The notes below the pieces were generated by a model that saw only the letters and a program-made list of their open reading frames with translations, had not been told where the DNA came from and made no database searches. Below are positions 28,101 to 37,900 of a DNA stretch of 64,000 nucleotides, piece by piece. The translations under genes were made by a program, and so were the position numbers. Source of the stretch: Spirosoma fluviale (lineage in GTDB: Bacteria; Bacteroidota; Bacteroidia; Cytophagales; Spirosomataceae); assembly GCA_945901025.1 (NCBI GenBank), contig CAMDJW010000011.1:32652-96651 (forward strand). The letters are read 5' to 3'. Position 1 is the stretch's first letter; every line of letters starts with the position of its first letter.

Positions 28101-28522
28101 CGACCTGAGTTGATGATTGAACTACGAGAAGCAACCACTTTAACTTCTTCTAATTGAGATTGATTTACTTCCAATTTGAAGTTTTGGCGTAATTCCTGAG
28201 CTAATGTCAAAACGATTCCTGATTGAACCGCATTTTTATACCCCACAAAAGACACAGTAACTTTATAAGGACCACCTACACGCATGTTAACAATGTTATA
28301 GCGTCCATCCGCTCTTGTGGAACCACCATAACGAGAACCCGTAGGCTCATGAACGGCAATTACCGATGCACCAGGTAAACCTTGCCCTTTTTCATCCACT
28401 ACAGTACCTGCTAGAGCAGCAGTTGTAGAACCTTGAGCAAATAATCCACTCACAGGTAGCATCATTAAAAGCGCAAAAAACGCTCCCAACAACACAGAAT
28501 TAGTCATAAATCTTTTCTGCAT
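25199..28522 (-). CDS. Oar-like TonB-dependent outer membrane receptor
   Basis: This large outer-membrane protein (1107 residues from the chosen ATG) has a signal peptide of about 30 residues ending GLFAQG, a carboxypeptidase-regulatory-like domain at about 35-110 (AGTVVDEKGQGLPGASV...GYKN), a TonB plug at about 125-225 and a long beta-barrel ending in aromatic VRYIFN. It resembles Oar-type receptors, so the ligand may be a peptide, sugar or other large molecule; no SusD partner is nearby, which argues against a Sus polysaccharide system. The frame extends to 28606, but the ATG at 28522 fits the signal peptide. Confidence 0.9.
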   Translation of the reverse strand: MQKRFMTNSVLLGAFFALLMMLPVSGLFAQGSTTAALAGTVVDEKGQGLPGASVIAVHEPTGSRYGGSTRADGRYNIVNMRVGGPYKVTVSFVGYKNAVQSGIVLTLAQELRQNFKLEVNQSQLEEVKVVASRSSIINSGRTGAATTVSNNQITTLPTLNRSLGDFARLDPRANGLNFAGRNSLYNNITVDGAFFNNAFALSSTIGGQAGASPISVDAIDQFQVLIAPYDVRQGMATGANINVVTKSGTNNWSGSGYYFGSDQGLVGNKIGDVVNQYGTFSRGQIGARIGGALIKDKLFVFGSFEQETQTEPGSNFVATRTGSEPNKSIAKAADLDRLKDFLMTKFKYNPGAYENWNKEKYSQKVNLRLDWNISDKHKFNVKYNYLRSYADINPSNSGSLSGGRAPSATVLPFQGSLYRINNNLDSYIAELNSTFSSSVANNLTVGYTAMRDFRQSPVNDNPFPTVDIGNNDLNELTAFGYEPFSANNILNSDIFQIADNLTIYKGKHVYTLGLAYETNSFMNGFAPNYYGGYQFRSIDDFINSANGDTKVIPARYQQQWSNYSTFPFAEMKGSTLSFYGQDEITAAKGLKLTFGLRADATSFPSFDEPKYTNTYVPSLTFRNGVKLTTNKFPETTVLWSPRFGFNWDVKDDKQTQIRGGLGVFSGRVPYVWLSNQLSNNGVLFGSENIQNPTNRPFNPDVNAYRPAITLPLTPTAYNLAVTDPNFKFSQVFRTNLALDKNLGDGWILGLEGIYTKDINAVYLENVNLPKSTVKAVGADNRVIFYTLGANGLPSSVRNFQIYGNVRGVNAPAVGPNTASSPNISDAIVIKNTDLGYSYALTATISKSFENGLFASLAYTNSDSRSVNDGGSIAQSQWRDRVVSGDPNENVASYSSYIQTHRFNAYGSYRLNYLNENASTTFGFTYSAAPAGRFSYTYSGDMNGDNQTSNDLIFIPRTQSDILLRDLGTYTAAQQWADLDKYITQDSYLNAHRGHYAERNGAELPWSANFDFKIIQDFYIKVGGHKNTLQFTLDVFNFGNYVTPQWGLNQSTLRAGLINYVANDAATGRPVFTFPYRSGTTPLSDTFQRSFGLGSRWQAQFGVRYIFN

Positions 28523-28753
28523 AAAATTGAAATTTAGATATAAGTTAGTTGAAAGAATCTTTCTACAAAATAAACCTAAAAAATCAAATACTCCAATTTT
28601 TTGCAAGAAGAGTTTTAATGATAATCAACCTAAGTAACTGACATATAGGATAAAAATGACAAAAAATTATAATTTTATAATAATAAGAACACTTTAAAGT
28701 GCAATCCAATTCGAAAATTTAACAAAACCTTAATTTTTAATTATTTAAAGAAT

Positions 28754-28761
28754 ATTTTTGC
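28754..28761 (+). promoter_or_regulatory. Candidate -7 promoter element for the selD operon
   Basis: TATTTTTG matches TAnnTTTG and lies 15 bases before the selD ATG. The region upstream to 28523 is AT-rich non-coding DNA between divergent genes with nothing else recognisable. The -33 element is unclear. Confidence 0.3.
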
Positions 28762-28776
28762 AGTAGAAATTTACAT

Positions 28777-29823
28777 ATGCAAACGAACAAAGAACCCATC
28801 AAATTAACTTCATTTTCACATGGAGCAGGCTGTGGTTGTAAAATATCCCCTCAAATTTTAGATAAAATCCTGAAATCGGATACACCTAAAAAGAATCATC
28901 CCCTATTATTGGTTGGCAATGAAAGCCGAGACGATGCCGCTGTATTTGATTGGCAAAACGGAGAGGCTGTTATTTCGACGACCGATTTTTTCATGCCCAT
29001 CGTGGATGACCCCTTTGATTTTGGGAAAATAGCCGCAACAAATGCCATTTCTGATATTTATGCCATGGGAGGAACTCCCCTCATGGCCATTGCAATTCTA
29101 GGCTGGCCCATCAACAAACTTGCCCCAGAAATTGCGGCCCAAGTTTTGGAAGGTGGAAGAGCTGCATGTGCAGAAGCAGGAATTCCCTTAGCAGGCGGAC
29201 ACTCCATCGATTCCCCTGAACCAATTTTTGGTTTAGCAGTCACAGGAAAGGTTAAAAAAGAACACTTGAAACAAAATGATCAAGCTACCCAAAATTGCCT
29301 TCTGTATTTAACTAAGCCTTTAGGTGTTGGGATTTTATCGACCGGCCAAAAAAGAGGCATCGTCAGCCCAGCTGATCTAACCACGGCAGTCAAACAAATG
29401 AGTACACTTAATTTATTAGGTGAAAAATTGGGCCCTCTCTCCTATGTCCATTCGTTAACAGATGTGACTGGTTTTGGTTTATTTGGTCATTTAGTCGAGA
29501 TGTCAGATGGTTCAAATGTAAGTTCTGAGTTATTTTTCGATGAAATACCGACACTGGATAATTTAGACAGCTATTTAGATCAAAAATGTTTCCCCGGAGG
29601 AACAGAGCGAAATTGGGCCAGTTATGGACACAGAATCCAAGAAGGAATCACAGAAACCCAAAGGCTCATTGGCGCAGACCCGCAAACCTCAGGGGGTTTA
29701 TTAATTGCCGTAGAGGAAAAATCACAAGAAGTTTTTGAACAATTTCTAATAGAACAGGGATTCAACCTAAAGCCCATTGGAAGAACCATTGAAAAAAGAG
29801 AAAAAGCGATATACATTCAATGA
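28777..29823 (+). CDS. selD: Selenide, water dikinase (selenophosphate synthetase)
   Basis: SelD makes selenophosphate from selenide and ATP, for selenocysteine or 2-selenouridine in tRNA. The N-terminal motif [10 protein letters not shown] holds the catalytic cysteine (Cys19) and Lys22, equivalent to Cys17 and Lys20 of the E. coli enzyme; it uses cysteine, not selenocysteine. The glycine-rich [19 protein letters not shown] and DPQTSGGLL motifs are also present. Length 348 residues. No selA, selB or mnmH lies in this window. It overlaps the next gene by 4 bases (ATGA). Confidence 0.94.
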   Translation: MQTNKEPIKLTSFSHGAGCGCKISPQILDKILKSDTPKKNHPLLLVGNESRDDAAVFDWQNGEAVISTTDFFMPIVDDPFDFGKIAATNAISDIYAMGGTPLMAIAILGWPINKLAPEIAAQVLEGGRAACAEAGIPLAGGHSIDSPEPIFGLAVTGKVKKEHLKQNDQATQNCLLYLTKPLGVGILSTGQKRGIVSPADLTTAVKQMSTLNLLGEKLGPLSYVHSLTDVTGFGLFGHLVEMSDGSNVSSELFFDEIPTLDNLDSYLDQKCFPGGTERNWASYGHRIQEGITETQRLIGADPQTSGGLLIAVEEKSQEVFEQFLIEQGFNLKPIGRTIEKREKAIYIQ

Positions 29824-30581
29824 AATTATTTTTCAGAAAACTAGGTGAGAAAGGAAGTCACATTGTTATTTTACATGGGATTTTCGGCACGTCGGACAAC
29901 TGGGTTGGCATCGCAAAAGTCTTAAGCGAAAACCATCAAGTCTTTCTTTTAGATTTACGCAATCACGGACATTCCCCATGGGCAGACGAATTTGACTACC
30001 AGGTCATGTCAGAAGATTTAATGGAATTCATTCAGGACCATTCACTTGTGAAACCGTTATTAATCGGTCATTCCATGGGGGGTAAAGTCGTGATGCAATT
30101 TGACCTAAATCACCCCAACATAGCCCATAAAATAGTGATCGTCGACATAGCTCCAAAATTTTATCCTGTCCATCATAGTTTAATCTTAGAAGGTTTAAAT
30201 AGTTTAGACGTAGCACATTTGGAGAATAGGCAGGCGGCCAATGAGCACATGAAGCGATTTGAGGAAAATGAGGGTGTACGCCAATTTCTACTAAAAAACC
30301 TTCATAGAACCGTAGAAAATGGTTTTGAATGGAAAATTAATTTAAAAATTATTACTAAAAATATTGATGTGGTAGGTTTAGAATTATGGGTGAATCAACC
30401 CTCCGAAACCATTGCTATTTTTATTAAAGGCGCTGAATCACATTACATTCAACCGGAGGACCAACGATTAATCTCGGAAATATTTCCCAATTTCGAGTTG
30501 TTCGAAATTCCTCATGCTAGCCATTGGGTTCAAGCAGATCAGCCCGTGGCATTTTTGGAAGTAATCAAACGCATACTATGA
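29820..30581 (+). CDS. Alpha/beta hydrolase (YbfF-like esterase)
   Basis: This 253-residue alpha/beta-hydrolase has the nucleophile elbow GHSMGG with Ser85, the oxyanion region [11 protein letters not shown] at 18-28 and the catalytic His in [11 protein letters not shown] near the C-terminus. It most resembles YbfF-type esterases acting on short acyl or CoA thioesters; the substrate is unknown. It is the second gene of a run of overlapping genes from selD to purS, overlapping both neighbours by 4 bases. Confidence 0.9.
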   Translation: MKLFFRKLGEKGSHIVILHGIFGTSDNWVGIAKVLSENHQVFLLDLRNHGHSPWADEFDYQVMSEDLMEFIQDHSLVKPLLIGHSMGGKVVMQFDLNHPNIAHKIVIVDIAPKFYPVHHSLILEGLNSLDVAHLENRQAANEHMKRFEENEGVRQFLLKNLHRTVENGFEWKINLKIITKNIDVVGLELWVNQPSETIAIFIKGAESHYIQPEDQRLISEIFPNFELFEIPHASHWVQADQPVAFLEVIKRIL

Positions 30582-31276
30582 AACTCGTCCTCATCCCCTG
30601 CCCCATCTCAGAAAATACCGCATCGGAGGTGTTGCCCTCAGACGTCTCTAAATATGTCCTTTTATGCAAGCATTATTTAGTTGAAAATATCAGAACGGCC
30701 AGAAGGTTTATCAGCGAACTGAAATTAGGGATTAATATCGAAGAGTTAACTTTTGAAATTTTAGATAAAGACAGTACCCGGTCCATGATTTCCTCTTTTG
30801 TTTCTAAGCACAAACAAGAGGAATATATAGGGGTATTATCTGAAGCGGGGTGCCCCGGAATTGCAGATCCGGGAGCTTTAGCTGTATCTATCGCTCAAGA
30901 AATGAATATTGAAGTGGTCCCTTTAGTAGGCCCATCCTCCATTTTATTAGCACTAATGGGATCAGGTTTTTCAGGTCAAAACTTTACATTTCACGGTTAC
31001 TTACCTATCGATAAAGATTTGAAAGCTAAAAAAATAAATCTTTTAGCAAGAGAGGTAGAAAAAACCGGGTTTACCCACTTATTTATAGAAACCCCTTTTA
31101 GGAATAATGCAATGCTAGAAGATCTTATCAATAACTCTCCGTCGAATCTATTAATCTGCATTGCCTGCGATGTAACAAGCCCCACAGGATTTATCAAAAC
31201 GAAGTCGGCGCACACCTGGAAAAGCGAAATACCCGATTTACATAAAAGACCTTGCATCTTCTTGTTAGGTCAATAA
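30578..31276 (+). CDS. SAM-dependent methyltransferase, tetrapyrrole methylase (RsmI-like) family
   Basis: The fold is that of the tetrapyrrole methylase superfamily to which RsmI (16S rRNA 2'-O-methyltransferase) belongs. Visible motifs are GVLSEAGCPGIADPGA and VPLVGPSSILLALMGSG for SAM binding and FHGYLP, as in RsmI. It is shorter (233 residues) and the N-terminus diverges from true RsmI, so it may be a Bacteroidota paralogue with another RNA target. The ATG at 30578 overlaps the hydrolase stop (ATGA). Confidence 0.85.
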   Translation: MKLVLIPCPISENTASEVLPSDVSKYVLLCKHYLVENIRTARRFISELKLGINIEELTFEILDKDSTRSMISSFVSKHKQEEYIGVLSEAGCPGIADPGALAVSIAQEMNIEVVPLVGPSSILLALMGSGFSGQNFTFHGYLPIDKDLKAKKINLLAREVEKTGFTHLFIETPFRNNAMLEDLINNSPSNLLICIACDVTSPTGFIKTKSAHTWKSEIPDLHKRPCIFLLGQ

Positions 31277-31317
31277 AATTGAATTAAAGTAGTAATTTGC
31301 AGAAATTTCTAATACCC

Positions 31318-31959
31318 ATGCAGTTAAAATCTTTTTCATTCAATCCTTTTCAAGAGAACACCTATATTATTTGGGATCAAGATGGGAATGGAGCCATCAT
31401 TGATCCGGGCTGTTATTCATTTGAAGAAAGACAAGAATTAAAAACTTTTGTTGCAGAAAATAATATTCAACTGCAATTCATTTTAAATACTCATGCTCAT
31501 ATTGACCATGTACTAGGTGTGGATTTCGTAAAAAATGAATACAAAATTCCTTTTTGCTTACATCCCAAAGAAATTCCAATTTTAAGTGATTCAGAAAATA
31601 GGGCAGCTGTTTATGGATTTCCGCATTACCTAGCTGCCTCTGTGGATCGCTGGTATTCAGACAATGAAATAATTTCAATAGGTAAAATCGAATTAAAGGT
31701 ACTTTTTGTCCCAGGGCATGCACCAGGGCATGTGGCATTTTATGAGGAAAACAATGGCATACTCATTGACGGTGATGTTTTATTTAGAAGAAGCGTGGGA
31801 AGGACTGATTTTCCACTCTGTAATCATGCTGACCTCATGCACAGTATTCGCACCCAATTATATACGCTACCCGATTCTGTAAAAGTATATCCAGGACATG
31901 GTGGACCTACCACGATTGGGGAAGAAAAAATAAGTAATCCATATATCAAAGGAGAATGA
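31318..31959 (+). CDS. MBL-fold metallo-hydrolase (glyoxalase II-like)
   Basis: This 213-residue beta-lactamase-fold hydrolase carries the binuclear-metal motif HAHIDH at 59-64, later His in PGHAPGHVAFY, Asp in LIDGDVLF and His in YPGHGGPT, so all metal ligands are in place. Small proteins of this type hydrolyse thioesters such as glutathione conjugates, but the substrate here is unknown. The ATG at 31318 fits the family start; the in-frame TTG at 31297 is less likely. It overlaps pssA by 4 bases. Confidence 0.9.
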   Translation: MQLKSFSFNPFQENTYIIWDQDGNGAIIDPGCYSFEERQELKTFVAENNIQLQFILNTHAHIDHVLGVDFVKNEYKIPFCLHPKEIPILSDSENRAAVYGFPHYLAASVDRWYSDNEIISIGKIELKVLFVPGHAPGHVAFYEENNGILIDGDVLFRRSVGRTDFPLCNHADLMHSIRTQLYTLPDSVKVYPGHGGPTTIGEEKISNPYIKGE

Positions 31960-32678
31960 GTATCAAGAAAGAAATACCCAATATATTAACTCTGGGCAAT
32001 TTACTGGCCGGTTGTTTGGGATTGTATTTTGTCATGCAGTCCAAATTGGAATTTGCGGCATACATGATATTCATTTCGTTGATTTGCGATTTCCTAGATG
32101 GCTTTTTGGCCAGGTTATTGCATGCTTACTCTGATATCGGCAAAGAATTAGATTCGTTGGCCGACGTAGTTTCCTTTGGAATTTTACCCAGTTTTATCCT
32201 ACTGAATTTAGTCGAGCAAAGTTGTGGAAACCAGTGTACGATAGGGTTATTGGGATTTTATAAACCATTCTTAGTCTTCTCATTAGCCTTAATGTCAGCC
32301 TACCGACTCGCAAAATTCAATGTAGATACCCGACAAACTGATCAGTTTATAGGTGTGCCTACCCCGGCAAACGGCCTATTAATAGCATCATTGCCCTTGA
32401 TCATTCATTTCCAACCCGAGTACACAAATTACATTTTGAATTTTAAGGGAATCCTAATTTACAGCGTTTTAATGAGCTATTTATTGGTTTCAGAACTGCC
32501 ATTGATGGCCTTCAAGTTTAAAACGTGGGATTGGAAAAGCAATCAGATAAAATTCATTTTCCTTTTCTATTGTATTGCTGCCTTAGTTATGCTTAAATTT
32601 GTGGCATTCCTAGTCATTGTGATTAGTTATATCCTTTTATCTGGAATAATTTATATCCTCAATCCCTCCAAAAAATGA
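31956..32678 (+). CDS. pssA: CDP-diacylglycerol-serine O-phosphatidyltransferase
   Basis: This integral membrane enzyme makes phosphatidylserine, the precursor of phosphatidylethanolamine. The CDP-alcohol phosphotransferase motif D-G-x2-A-R-x8-G-x3-D-x3-D is readable in DFLDGFLARLL...GKELDSLAD. About seven hydrophobic helices are visible in 240 residues. It overlaps both neighbours by 4 bases (ATGA), so it is translated as part of the selD-purS run. Confidence 0.92.
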   Translation: MSIKKEIPNILTLGNLLAGCLGLYFVMQSKLEFAAYMIFISLICDFLDGFLARLLHAYSDIGKELDSLADVVSFGILPSFILLNLVEQSCGNQCTIGLLGFYKPFLVFSLALMSAYRLAKFNVDTRQTDQFIGVPTPANGLLIASLPLIIHFQPEYTNYILNFKGILIYSVLMSYLLVSELPLMAFKFKTWDWKSNQIKFIFLFYCIAALVMLKFVAFLVIVISYILLSGIIYILNPSKK

Positions 32679-32926
32679 AATTTTTAGCTGAAATTAATGT
32701 AATGCCTCAAAAAGAAATTCTAGATCCTCAAGGAAAAGCCGTTCGTATCGGTTTACAAAATCTAGGCATTCATCAAGTAGCTGATGTCCGTATCGGAAAG
32801 CACATCACATTAACTTTAGATGCTAATAATGAATCGGAAGCGAATGAAATTGTGACCAATGCCTGCAATAAATTATTGGCCAATTTGATCATGGAGGAAT
32901 TCGAATTTACCCTTCAAGCTTTGTAA
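32675..32926 (+). CDS. purS: Phosphoribosylformylglycinamidine synthase subunit PurS
   Basis: PurS is the small subunit that, with PurL and PurQ, makes formylglycinamidine ribonucleotide in purine synthesis. The 83-residue protein has the PurS-type pattern EINVMPQKEILDPQGKAV and ending in a helix with NACNKLLANLIMEEFEF. purL and purQ are not in this window, so purS is detached from them. Overlaps pssA by 4 bases; its stop abuts the convergent CoA-binding gene. Confidence 0.9.
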   Translation: MKFLAEINVMPQKEILDPQGKAVRIGLQNLGIHQVADVRIGKHITLTLDANNESEANEIVTNACNKLLANLIMEEFEFTLQAL

Positions 32927-33283
32927 TTAAAATTGGTTTGTCTGCAAAAGCACCAGCGTACAGGCTTCATCTACTTCAATATTTAATTTTATAATTTCAG
33001 CGTATAATTTCGGGTTCTCAGTTCCTGGATTAAAAATAATACGTTTTGGTTTTATTTGGGATAAATCTTTCAATAAATCCTGTTGATTTTGCGGTCCTAC
33101 ATATAGCGTAACGGTATGGATATGATCAAAATCATTTGTTCCCACCTGTATGGTCAAACCTGAAGCTATCCCCTCTTTATTTCCTTTCAAAAAGACCTCA
33201 TGCCCTTTTTCCTTTAATAATTCCAATGCTTTAAACGCATATCGGTCTGGGTTAGTTGACGCTCCTATGATCAATACTCTCAT
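32927..33283 (-). CDS. CoA-binding domain protein (YccU-like)
   Basis: This 118-residue protein is a single Rossmann-like CoA-binding domain of the YccU type, with VLIIGASTNPDRYAFKAL at the nucleotide-binding turn and FNPGTENPKL at the second motif. The function of such proteins is not well established. It is a single gene, convergent with purS and divergent from the NUMOD4/HNH gene. Confidence 0.88.
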   Translation of the reverse strand: MRVLIIGASTNPDRYAFKALELLKEKGHEVFLKGNKEGIASGLTIQVGTNDFDHIHTVTLYVGPQNQQDLLKDLSQIKPKRIIFNPGTENPKLYAEIIKLNIEVDEACTLVLLQTNQF

Positions 33284-33339
33284 ATTATCTTTAAATTATC
33301 GCAATATTAATTATTAAATTCCGTTATTAGCCCAAATAA

Positions 33340-33366
33340 TGAATGAATTAGAAATTAATCCATTCA
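33340..33366. promoter_or_regulatory. Inverted repeat upstream of the HNH gene
   Basis: TGAATGAATTA (33340-33350) pairs with the segment ending CATTCA at 33366, with one mismatch in 11 bp and a 5-base loop. It lies 24 bases before the ATG at 33391, a place where an operator or leader hairpin would act. This is a positional guess only. Confidence 0.35.
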
Positions 33367-33390
33367 TCAGAAACAATTCGCCAAAAGAAA

Positions 33391-33969
33391 ATGAAAAAAA
33401 CGGAACAAGTTCCTATAGTTAACTATTGGAACGAAAAATGGGAAAGAATCGACTTTCCTGAATTCGACAACCAAATCCATTATGAGATTTCAAACTATGG
33501 CCGCATTAAAAGCTTTCAAAATACACAAGAAGGCGTTTTAATTCAAGGCTCACTCATTCAGGGATATCAATCGCTCAATGTGCGATTTCAAAACAAATCA
33601 GTGAACCACTATTTGCATAAGTTAGTGGCCAAGCATTTTTGCCAACAAAATAATCCTAAGGATACATTTGTGATACATCTTGACTTTAATAAGCAGGATA
33701 ACAGAGCAGATAATCTACAATGGGCCGATCGAAGTAAAGTGACCGAGCATAATAAAAAAAATCCATCAGTCATTAATCGACTTATACCTTTAAGGACAAA
33801 AAATTATAAATTGACCGAAGGAAAAGTGATGTTAATTAAACAAATGCTCAAGTCAGATAAAAGCAGACTTAAGATGATCGCCAAGCAGTTTGGAATCACG
33901 CATACTCAATTAAACAGAATTCGTTCTGGGGAAAATTGGAAACAAGTAAAACTTCTAGATGAAGTCTAA
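33391..33969 (+). CDS. NUMOD4/HNH endonuclease-like protein with C-terminal helix-turn-helix
   Basis: The 192-residue protein has a NUMOD4-like start (WERIDFP...YEISNYGRIKSF, about 16-50), an HNH-type core (HKLVAKHF at about 75-82, then VIHLDFNKQDNRADNLQW), and a C-terminal helix-turn-helix (MIAKQFGITHTQLNRIRSGENW). These are the parts of homing-type endonucleases, but the gene is not in an intron or prophage. The usual H-N-H residues are partly changed (VIHLD for VNHID), so nuclease activity is uncertain. It ends overlapping metF's stop codon. Confidence 0.8.
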   Translation: MKKTEQVPIVNYWNEKWERIDFPEFDNQIHYEISNYGRIKSFQNTQEGVLIQGSLIQGYQSLNVRFQNKSVNHYLHKLVAKHFCQQNNPKDTFVIHLDFNKQDNRADNLQWADRSKVTEHNKKNPSVINRLIPLRTKNYKLTEGKVMLIKQMLKSDKSRLKMIAKQFGITHTQLNRIRSGENWKQVKLLDEV

Positions 33970-34919
33970 AATAATGCTGAGGCAATAGCACGCACGCTAT
34001 CCGACTTACTCATCGTATAAAAATGCAATGCAGGGACATTCGCTTGTATTAACTCCTTGCCTTGTTGGATTGCCCATTCAATACCTATTTGCTTAATGGC
34101 AGCATTATTATCGCATTTTCTTACCTCCGAAGCTAATACCTCTGGGATTTCTAAATGAAAAATTTCTGGTAATATTTCCAATTGCTTCAGAGTAGCTAAT
34201 GGCTTAATTCCTGGAATGATAGGAACCAAAATACCTATTTCACGGCATTTACGTACAAAATCAAAATACTTTTGGTTATTAAAAAACATTTGAGTCACGA
34301 TATAATCAGCGCCTGCATCCACTTTTTGTTTTAAATAACGCATATCTTCTTCCAATGAAACAGCTTCAAAATGTTTTTCTGGATAGGCAGCAACTCCAAT
34401 ACAAAAATCGGTAGGAAGTGATTCCGTTTCCTCATGCAACAAGATTCCTTGGTTCATCGCTTTCACTTGACCTACTAACTCATTTGCATAGGCATGACCT
34501 CCCTGTTTTGGAATAAAATGTGTTTCCCCTTTTTCCTGATCACCACGCAAAATCAAGGCATTTTCAATGCCCAAATAATGTAAATCAATCAAAAAATCCT
34601 CCGTTTCTTCTTGGGTAAATCCCCCACAAATCACATGAGGAACGGCATCCACTTGGAATTTTTGCATAATAGACGCACAAATACCTAATGTTCCTGGACG
34701 TTTACGAATGGGTATCCGAGTCGAAACACCATTCACTATTTTTTGAATATATTCCTCTCTGTGATAAGTAACCTCAATAAAAGGTGGCTTAAATTCCATT
34801 AAAGGTTCAATGTGCGACATCAACTCACCCAAATGCTGCCCTTTCATGGGAGGAATTATCTCAATGGAAAACAGCGTTTTCCCTTTGGCTTCTTGTAAAT
34901 ATTGTGTGATCTTAGTCAT
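33966..34919 (-). CDS. metF: 5,10-methylenetetrahydrofolate reductase
   Basis: MetF is an FAD enzyme that reduces methylene-THF to methyl-THF, the methyl donor for MetH. The TIM-barrel has the N-terminal FSIEIIPP strand with the catalytic Glu, the RGDQEKG segment in ALILRGDQ, and DYIVTQMFFNNQKYFDF. Length 317 residues, normal for the short bacterial form. It starts 4 bases after the metH stop, so both belong to one operon. Confidence 0.95.
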   Translation of the reverse strand: MTKITQYLQEAKGKTLFSIEIIPPMKGQHLGELMSHIEPLMEFKPPFIEVTYHREEYIQKIVNGVSTRIPIRKRPGTLGICASIMQKFQVDAVPHVICGGFTQEETEDFLIDLHYLGIENALILRGDQEKGETHFIPKQGGHAYANELVGQVKAMNQGILLHEETESLPTDFCIGVAAYPEKHFEAVSLEEDMRYLKQKVDAGADYIVTQMFFNNQKYFDFVRKCREIGILVPIIPGIKPLATLKQLEILPEIFHLEIPEVLASEVRKCDNNAAIKQIGIEWAIQQGKELIQANVPALHFYTMSKSDSVRAIASALF

Positions 34920-34923
34920 ATTC

Positions 34924-37900
34924 CTAATCGTAATTTAAAACTGGACTCAACCATCTTTCAATTTCTTCCAAAGGCATTTTTTTCCTTTCAGTATAATCAA
35001 TCACCTGATCTTTGGCAATTTTACCTAAGGCAAAATAGGTACTTTCTGGATGTGAAAAATAAAATCCAGAAACCGCTGAAGCTGGAAACATGGCATAACT
35101 TTCGGTCAGTTTAATGCCTATTTGTTTTTCTGCGTCAAGCAATTCAAAAAGTCGTTTTTTCTCCGTGTGATCAGGACAAGCGGGATAACCCGGTGCAGGC
35201 CTAATTCCTTGGTATTTCTCCGAAATCAAATCTTCACTAGTTAAAACTTCGTCATGAGCATATCCCCAATATTCTTTACGAACCCGCTCATGCATCAACT
35301 CAGCAAATGCTTCAGCCAAGCGATCTGCTAAAGCCTTCACCATAATCGAATTATAGTCATCATGTTGTTTTTCGTACTTTTCCAACAATGCCTCTATGCC
35401 AATACCCGTGGTTACCGCAAATGTGCCAATGTAATCCGTCGATTTTTCCGTAATAGGTGCCACAAAATCACTCAGACAACGATTAGGCAAATTACTTGCC
35501 TTTTGGCCCTGCTGACGCAGATTATGCAACCAAGCAGATGAATCAGACGATGTATCTTTTGGCTGAATCGTATACTCTACCTGACGATGAACGCCATGTT
35601 TTTCACAAGGAACCTCGCTTATTTTCTCAGTAAAGTCATGTAAAATAATGTCATCCCCAAATGAATTAGCTGGAAAAAATCCTAAAGCTGCCTTTGCAGT
35701 CAATAATTTTTGATCGATAATTTCAGCTAATAATGCTTGAGCATCATTGAACAACTTACGTGCTTCTTCACCCACAGTTTCATTTTCAAATATCTTTGGA
35801 TATTTACCCGATAATTGCCATGTAGAGAAAAATGGTGTCCAGTCAATGTATTTCGCAATTTCCTCCAGTGAATAATCTTGGAAATATTTAACCCCAAGGA
35901 ATGACGGTTGGCATGTTTTAAAACCAGTCCAATCGATACCCGAAGATTTTTCACGCGCCTGAGAAATACTTAAATAATTTTTATCTTTTTGACGAGCCGC
36001 ATGGGAAATCCTAAGCTCCTCATATTCTTGTTTAATCTCGGTAAAAATTTGATTTTGAGTCAATTCACTTTGCAATAAACGACCGGCAACAGGTACCGAT
36101 CTAGAAGCGTCCAACACATGAATAACGGGTCCTGAGTAATGAGGATCAATTTTCACAGCTGTATGAATTCTGGACGTAGTAGCTCCACCGATCAATAATG
36201 GAACGGTAAATCCTAAACGCTCCATTTCTTTAGCCACATAAACCATTTCATCCAAAGAAGGAGTTATTAAGCCCGAAAGCCCAATAATATCTACTTGGTG
36301 TTCCTTCGCAGCAGCCAAAATTTTATCACAAGAAATCATGACACCCATGTCAATCACCTCATAATTATTACAAGCCAACACCACACCCACAATATTTTTT
36401 CCAATATCATGTACATCCCCTTTCACTGTGGCCAAAAGGATTTTACCCGCAGATGAGCTTTCACCTACTTGCTTTTCAGCTTCTATATAAGGTAGTAAAT
36501 ACGCAACGGCCTTTTTCATCACCCGAGCGGATTTCACCACTTGGGGTAAAAACATTTTTCCTTCACCAAACAAATCACCCACCACATTCATGCCATCCAT
36601 CAAAGGACCTTCAATTACCTCAATAGGCTTATTAACTAATTTTCTTGCTTCCTCAACGTCCTCATCTATAAATTCAGTCAATCCCTTAATTAAGGCATGT
36701 TCCAATCTTTTGTTAACATCCTGATGACGCCATGCATCATCAACCACCTGCTCTTTTCCGGCTGACTTAACCGTTTCAGCATAGGCGATCAACTTTTCAG
36801 TAGCCTCCGAATTGCGATTTAATAAAACATCCTCACATAAATCTTTAAGCGTTTTGTCAATACTATCAAAAACGCCCAACTGGCTTGCATTTACAATTCC
36901 CATATCCATACCCGCTTTAATGGCATGATATAGAAAAACAGTATGCATGGCCTCTCGAACTAATTCATTTCCTCTAAACGAAAATGAAATATTTGAAACA
37001 CCACCTGAAACCTTAGCATAAGGTAAGTTTTCCTTAATCCAACGCGTTGCTTTAATAAAATCATTCGCATAATTATTATGCTCATCCATTCCGGTAGCCA
37101 CCGTCAATATGTTGGGGTCAAAAATGATATCTTGAGCTGGAAATCCGACCACCTTCGTTAAAATATCATACGCTCTTTGACAAATTTCAATCCGTCTTTC
37201 ATAGGAATCTGCTTGGCCCAACTCATCAAATGCCATAACAACAACAGATGCACCATACATTTTCACCTTATTGGCAGATTCAATAAACTTCTCCTCCCCT
37301 TCTTTTAACGAAATTGAATTGACTATTGATTTACCTTGAACACATTTTAATCCAGCTTCGATTACTTCCCATTTCGACGAATCAATCATGATCGGCAATC
37401 GGGCTATATCGGGCTCAGACATCAATAAATTCAAGAATTGAGGCATCATTTTTACCCCATCAATCATCCCCTCATCCAAATTAACATCCAGAATTTGCGC
37501 ACCACTGTCTACCTGCTCACGAGCCACGGCGATAGCCTCTTCAAATTTTTCTTCGCGAATTAATCGGGCAAATTTCTTTGAACCCGTCACATTACACCGC
37601 TCGCCCACATTAACAAAATTAGTCAATGGTGTGATTTCAAGTGGTTCTAAACCAGAAAGCATTTGATTATGACCGGCTATAGGAATCTGATGCGGTTTAT
37701 ATTTTGAAGCGATCGTAGCAATTGCTTTAATATGAGCGGGTGTAGTACCACAACAACCTCCAATAATATTCACAAAACCATGCTGAAGAAAATCTTCAAT
37801 CACTTCTGCCATTTGCTCCGGAGATTCATCATATTCACCCATTTCATTGGGTAAGCCTGCATTCGGATGAGCAGATACAAAAAATGGCGACTTATCACTC

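Noticed and set aside
33391..33969. Active homing endonuclease in an intron or prophage
   Set aside because: No group I intron, intein or phage genes flank it, and the HNH residues are altered.
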